Shown piece after piece: positions 6,482-8,868 of a stretch of 8,868 bases of DNA. The notes under the pieces were generated by a model. The model was not told the origin of the DNA. It was given only the letters and a program-made list of their open reading frames with translations, and searched no databases. The DNA is from Gallionellaceae bacterium (GTDB taxonomy: Bacteria > Pseudomonadota > Gammaproteobacteria > Burkholderiales > Gallionellaceae). The translations under genes and the position numbers were made by a program. Location: assembly GCA_030690855.1 (NCBI GenBank), contig JAUYFR010000130.1, positions 1 through 8,868 of the forward strand. Reading direction: 5' to 3'. The stretch's first letter is position 1, and every line of letters begins with the position of its first letter.

Positions 6482-6832
6482 ATGATGCACGAATTCTTAA
6501 TTGCACTCATTGCTTACGTTGTGCCATTTACAGAGTTACTCGGCACTGCCGTGGTACTTTGGGGAACGCTACAAGGATTAGTGATGCTGCTTCGCCGAGC
6601 ATGGGCTTCATTAAATCAACAAGCACTGAATGGGTCTCTCAGCGATATTCGCATCGCCATCGGTGAAAAAATGGCGCTAGGTTTAGATTTTTTCTTGGCT
6701 GGCGACATCATCGGCACCATTGTCGTACCGAGCAAAGACACCTTGTTGGTATTAGGAGGCATCGTGGTGATTCGTACTGTGATGGCTTATTTTCTGGCCA
6801 AAGAAATCGAGAAAAAATCAGCTAGCGAGTAG
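6482..6832 (+). CDS. DUF1622 family small membrane protein
   Basis: A 116-residue inner-membrane protein of unknown function. Three hydrophobic segments are visible at about residues 5-37 (broken by a Pro-Glu at 15-18), 66-82 and 86-105. Between the first two is a positively charged, partly polar loop (RRAWASLNQQ to IGEK). The blocks MALGLDFFLAGDIIGTIVVP and VIRTVMAYFLAKEIEKK are the conserved core I recall for DUF1622 (PF07784). The gene begins 12 bases after valS with a strong ribosome binding site, so it should be co-expressed with it. I see nothing that links its job to tRNA charging. It ends at a small hairpin, CAGCTA-GCGAG-TAGCTG (6819-6835), that contains its stop codon but has no T-run downstream. 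Confidence 0.85.
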   Translation: MMHEFLIALIAYVVPFTELLGTAVVLWGTLQGLVMLLRRAWASLNQQALNGSLSDIRIAIGEKMALGLDFFLAGDIIGTIVVPSKDTLLVLGGIVVIRTVMAYFLAKEIEKKSASE

Positions 6833-6894
6833 CTGGCAATTAAAACAAACTTTTGCTCTTGCTAATTTTGCCCAGCTATTTACCATTGTCGAAT

Positions 6895-6925
6895 AACAAG
6901 CTCTGAAAGGATTGCAGGGCTTGTT
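6895..6925. repeat. 11-bp hairpin upstream of the small secreted protein gene
   Basis: AACAAGCTCTG (6895-6905) pairs with CAGGGCTTGTT (6915-6925) across a 9-base loop, with one T-G wobble. It lies in the 133-bp gap between the DUF1622 gene and the secreted protein gene, 40 bases before the latter's ATG. No T-run follows on either strand, so it is more likely a leader structure or operator than a terminator. Confidence 0.5.
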
Positions 6926-6951
6926 GAAGCAAAAAGTTCAATCCATTTATT

Positions 6952-6957
6952 AAGGAG
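6952..6957 (+). promoter_or_regulatory. Ribosome binding site fixing the start of the secreted protein
   Basis: AAGGAG lies eight bases before the ATG at 6966. A GTG at 6957 in the same frame overlaps this site and would spoil the signal peptide start, so 6966 is the likely start. Confidence 0.8.
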
Positions 6958-6965
6958 TGCCAATC

Positions 6966-7286
6966 ATGAAACGATCCGTGCTAGCGGCGACTTTTGCCAT
7001 CACAACCTCTCTCTTTACAGGACTCACTTTCGCAGATGAGCCCACAAAGCCCGTAGCCAAAAAACCAGTTTATGGTAGTCAAATTATGACTCCGCAAGAA
7101 CGCGCCGAACATCGAAAGAAAATGCGTGCCACAAAAAATACTGAGGAACGTCAACAAGTGCGCCAAGAGCATCACGAACAAATGAAAGAAAGCGCAAAAG
7201 AAAAAGGGGTCGCCCTACCGGAAAACCCACCTCCAGTGGGCGGAGGCGTCGGGCCTAGAGGCGGCATCAGCGCCCCAAACAAATAG
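6966..7286 (+). CDS. Small secreted (periplasmic) charged protein of unknown function
   Basis: The product has 106 residues. It begins with a classical signal peptide: MKRS, a hydrophobic core, and a probable cut after Ala23 in LTFA|DE. The mature part, about 83 residues, is very polar. A Lys/Pro-rich start is followed by YGSQIMTPQERAEHRKKMR, then a Glu/Arg/His/Gln-rich helix ending near VALPENPPP, then a glycine-rich tail (GGGVGPRGG). The TPQERAEHRKKMR...EEERQQVRQEHHEQM style recalls uncharacterised periplasmic proteins common in betaproteobacteria, distantly like the helical LTxxQ proteins of the Spy/CpxP type; that comparison is a guess. Histidines and acidic residues could bind metal, but there is no clear motif. 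It has a strong ribosome binding site and its own bidirectional terminator, so it is a separate unit. No cysteines and no lipobox are present. Confidence 0.8.
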   Translation: MKRSVLAATFAITTSLFTGLTFADEPTKPVAKKPVYGSQIMTPQERAEHRKKMRATKNTEERQQVRQEHHEQMKESAKEKGVALPENPPPVGGGVGPRGGISAPNK

Positions 7287-7294
7287 AGAAGCAC

Positions 7295-7321
7295 AAAAAA
7301 ACCCGCCTAGGCGGGTTTTTT
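7295..7321. terminator. Symmetrical bidirectional terminator
   Basis: The palindrome CCCGCCTAGGCGGG (7302-7315) is flanked by seven A (7295-7301) and six T (7316-7321). It therefore forms an intrinsic terminator in both directions, for the secreted protein gene on the plus strand and for rpmB-rpmG on the minus strand. Confidence 0.95.
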
Positions 7322-7338
7322 AATGAAAGCAGGTTGAA

Positions 7339-7494
7339 TTACTTCAACTTAGTTTCTTTGTACATCACATGCTTACGCGCAACTGGATCGAACTTTTTCA
7401 TTTCGATTTTTTCAGGTGTTGTACGTTTGTTTTTATTCGTCGTGTAGAAATGGCCTGTGCCAGCGCTAGATTCTAGTTTGATTTTTTCACGCAT
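7339..7494 (-). CDS. rpmG: 50S ribosomal protein L33
   Basis: L33 is a small protein of the large ribosomal subunit near the E site. The product has 51 residues: it starts [19 protein letters not shown], continues [18 protein letters not shown] and ends [14 protein letters not shown], matching the proteobacterial form over its full length. It has no cysteines, so it is the zinc-independent type. The start ATG lies 13 bases after the rpmB stop. Its ribosome binding site AAGGGG begins inside the rpmB TAA, nine bases before the ATG. It is the second gene of rpmB-rpmG and is followed by the symmetrical terminator at 7295-7321. Confidence 0.96.
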   Translation of the reverse strand: MREKIKLESSAGTGHFYTTNKNKRTTPEKIEMKKFDPVARKHVMYKETKLK

Positions 7495-7507
7495 TTTCTA
7501 TCACCCC

Positions 7508-7744
7508 TTAAATTTTTGCGCCGTTAGCGCGCATTTCGAACAACACGGCATCAATACCGTTTTTATCGATGGTGCGTAGCGCTGCGTTAGTTAGACGCAT
7601 AGCAACCCAACGATTTTCAGATTCAACCCAAAAGCGACGACGCTGTAAATTTGGCAGAAAACGACGCTTCGTTTTGTTATTCGCGTGGGAAACATTGTTA
7701 CCCACCATCGGGCGTTTTCCCGTTACTTGACAGACTCTTGCCAT
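7508..7744 (-). CDS. rpmB: 50S ribosomal protein L28
   Basis: L28 is a large-subunit ribosomal protein. The 78 residues equal the E. coli length and show the family pattern: [21 protein letters not shown], then [21 protein letters not shown], then [15 protein letters not shown]. It is strongly basic. GGAG lies seven bases before the ATG. The gene leads the rpmB-rpmG pair, as in E. coli, and is transcribed from a well-formed promoter about 35-63 bases upstream with a leader of under 30 bases. Confidence 0.97.
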   Translation of the reverse strand: MARVCQVTGKRPMVGNNVSHANNKTKRRFLPNLQRRRFWVESENRWVAMRLTNAALRTIDKNGIDAVLFEMRANGAKI

Positions 7745-7778
7745 GACTCAACTCCAACCAGTTTTTCAAAGAGGCGCG

Positions 7779-7807
7779 ATTCTACCCTAAACCATTTTGC
7801 CGTTCAA
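7779..7807 (-). promoter_or_regulatory. rpmB-rpmG promoter
   Basis: On the minus strand TTGAAC (7807-7802) is followed after exactly 17 bases by TAGAAT (7784-7779). The discriminator CGCGCC and pyrimidine tract TCTTT come next, so transcription should start near 7770-7773. The bases around the -10 (GGTAGAATCGC...CCTCTTT) resemble the holC promoter. The GC-rich discriminator is a feature expected of promoters under stringent control, which is inferred here. Confidence 0.8.
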
Positions 7808-7837
7808 ACAATTTATCGGCATTCTGCAAATATATTA

Positions 7838-7920
7838 GATGAGCCTCATTCAACGGAATACTTAAATCGCTTTCAAACTCGCGCGACACCTTTGAAAGCC
7901 TGCAAAAATGAGGCATCATT
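7838..7920. repeat. Nested inverted repeats (two-level hairpin)
   Basis: The outer arms GATGAGCCTCATT (7838-7850) and AATGAGGCATCATT (7907-7920) pair over 13 positions with one bulged A and one terminal G-T wobble. Inside them, GCTTTCAAA (7869-7877) and TTTGAAAGC (7891-7899) are a perfect 9-bp repeat around a 13-base loop. The element lies upstream of the rpmB promoter and about 165 bases before the antiporter gene. It could be a structured RNA, a regulator site or a decayed repeat unit. Confidence 0.55.
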
Positions 7921-8086
7921 GACTCAGAAATTACTTCTGTGACAAATCAACCTAAGTAAGTGAACACAATAATGTAGCGTGCCAAAGCCGCTTCTTACTG
8001 CGAAAAACATGCAACACTTTGTTTTTATTGAGTTATTTATTTTTCATCACTGGTCAAAAATTTAAAATAGCAATACCGATTAATTA

Positions 8087-8868
8087 ATGCATACCGCACT
8101 CCAACTCGTTTTAGTATTACTTGCCGTCTCTGTTGGCGCGGTGGTGTTGTGTCGTATTCTGCATTTGCCGGCCATGCTGGGCTACCTCATCGTGGGAATC
8201 GCAATCGGCCCGCATTCACTTGGCTGGATACCGGACGCTCCTGAAACACGCCATCTGGCGGAATTCGGCGTGGTCTTCCTCATGTTTAGTATCGGCCTAG
8301 AGTTCAGCTTAGCCCGCCTTCGCTCCATGCAGCGTATTGTTTTTGGCTTGGGCACCGCACAGGTCGCACTCACCATGTTGCTGGTCATGCTCTCCTCTTT
8401 ATTTTTTGATCTCGACTGGCGCGAGGGGTTGGCGCTAGGCGGAGTGCTCGCGATGTCTTCAACGGCCATCGTCAGCAAAATGCTAGTTGAACGCGCCGAA
8501 CTGAATACCTCGCACGGCCATAAAATCATGGGCGTACTGTTGTTTCAAGACTTAGCCGTCGTACCACTCATCATCATCATTCCCGCGATAGGAAGCAATC
8601 CGGCCGAGATGGGCGCAACCATCGCCTACGCCATGCTCAAGGCCATTATCTTGCTCAGTATTTTGCTGATTTTCGGGCAACGCTTACTACGGCCTTGGTT
8701 TGATTTGGTCGCTCAGCAAAAATCTTCCGAGCTATTCATGCTCAACGTATTGTTGCTCACGCTAGGGCTGGCCTACCTCACCGAATATTCCGGATTGTCG
8801 ATGGCGCTGGGCGCTTTCGTTGCGGGCATGCTGATTTCTGAAACCGACTATCGTTATCAGGTGGAGGA
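8087..8868 (+). CDS. Kef-type CPA2 monovalent cation/proton antiporter (partial, 3' end outside window)
   Basis: The first 260 residues of an inner-membrane transporter of the CPA2 family (KefB/KefC/YbaL type) are present; these exchange K+ or Na+ for H+. Hydrophobic segments fill the whole piece, with about nine seen. Family signatures include LPAMLGYLIVGIAIGPHSLG (27-46), EFGVVFLMFSIGLEFS (59-74), SSTAIVSKMLVER (124-136), LLFQDLAVVPL (151-161, with Asp155 at the ion-site position of this family) and SGLSMALGAFVAGMLISETDY (235-255). The last precedes the region where Kef-type proteins continue toward the end of the membrane domain. Any C-terminal TrkA-N domain would be beyond the window, so kefB, kefC and ybaL cannot be told apart. 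A TAA six bases upstream in frame makes 8087 the first possible ATG. No clear Shine-Dalgarno precedes it. Confidence 0.9.
   Translation, partial: MHTALQLVLVLLAVSVGAVVLCRILHLPAMLGYLIVGIAIGPHSLGWIPDAPETRHLAEFGVVFLMFSIGLEFSLARLRSMQRIVFGLGTAQVALTMLLVMLSSLFFDLDWREGLALGGVLAMSSTAIVSKMLVERAELNTSHGHKIMGVLLFQDLAVVPLIIIIPAIGSNPAEMGATIAYAMLKAIILLSILLIFGQRLLRPWFDLVAQQKSSELFMLNVLLLTLGLAYLTEYSGLSMALGAFVAGMLISETDYRYQVE

Larger units (their letters stand above)
7745..8086. other. Divergent intergenic region rpmB / kef-type gene
   Basis: This 342-base stretch contains the rpmB promoter at its left end and the nested inverted repeat at 7838-7920. A 5-bp hairpin, CAGAA-ATTAC-TTCTG, follows at 7925-7939, then an AT-rich run (about 8020-8086) that must contain the antiporter gene's promoter. 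I could not fix that promoter. An 18-codon ORF (8009-8065) has no ribosome binding site and is not called. Confidence 0.7.

Noticed and set aside
6819..6835. Hairpin at the end of the DUF1622 gene as a terminator of the valS unit
   Set aside because: The 6-bp stem has no T-run on the plus strand. The A-run before it would only serve minus-strand transcription, and no gene on that strand ends there.
7685..7942. 85-codon plus-strand ORF
   Set aside because: It overlaps rpmB and its promoter in antisense and shows no protein-like pattern.
8009..8065. 18-codon hydrophobic ORF just before the antiporter gene, as a possible leader peptide
   Set aside because: It has no Shine-Dalgarno and no attenuator-like hairpin after it, and the AT-rich composition explains the hydrophobic codons.
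8182..8529. 115-codon minus-strand ORF
   Set aside because: It is a mirror of the antiporter coding sequence, whose plus-strand frame carries clear CPA2 motifs.

Overview
The window looks like ordinary chromosome of a betaproteobacterium, probably near the Nitrosomonadales (inference). The grounds are protein style, roughly balanced base composition, the holC - short IPxLTE-motif protein - valS order, the zinc-free form of L33 next to L28, and strong 'GGTATAATC' promoters with GC-rich discriminators. No mobile element, prophage, CRISPR array, rRNA or tRNA gene was seen.

Layout. Positions 1-137 hold no gene, only a REP-like palindrome. Positions 138-1301 (minus strand) carry a tight moaC-moaD-moaE operon for molybdenum cofactor synthesis. 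It is transcribed divergently from moeB (1404-2156, plus), whose product adenylates the MoaD C-terminus. Together the four encode cPMP formation (MoaC), both molybdopterin synthase subunits (MoaD, MoaE) and the activating enzyme. moaA is not in the window. moeB converges on hupB (2200-2484, minus; nucleoid protein HU), and one bidirectional hairpin that includes the moeB stop codon separates them.

Positions 2762-6832 form a plus-strand unit: holC (DNA polymerase III chi), a short IPxLTE-motif module, valS, and a small DUF1622 membrane protein. The IPxLTE module (3227-3667) has no stop codon of its own and reads in frame into valS, giving a 1080-codon ORF. A second TATAAT lies inside that module, just ahead of the conventional valS start. 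A separate 106-residue secreted protein follows (6966-7286). It ends at a symmetrical bidirectional terminator shared with the minus-strand rpmB-rpmG operon (L28, L33; 7744-7339). After a 342-base gene-free stretch with a nested inverted repeat, a Kef-type CPA2 cation/proton antiporter gene starts at 8087 and runs off the window end.

Most of this is housekeeping, and I see no convincing new multi-gene system. The points most worth a second look are the in-frame module-valS fusion, the internal valS promoter, the nested inverted repeat at 7838-7920, the promoter discriminator resemblance, the dyad between moaC and moeB, and the uncharacterised secreted protein.
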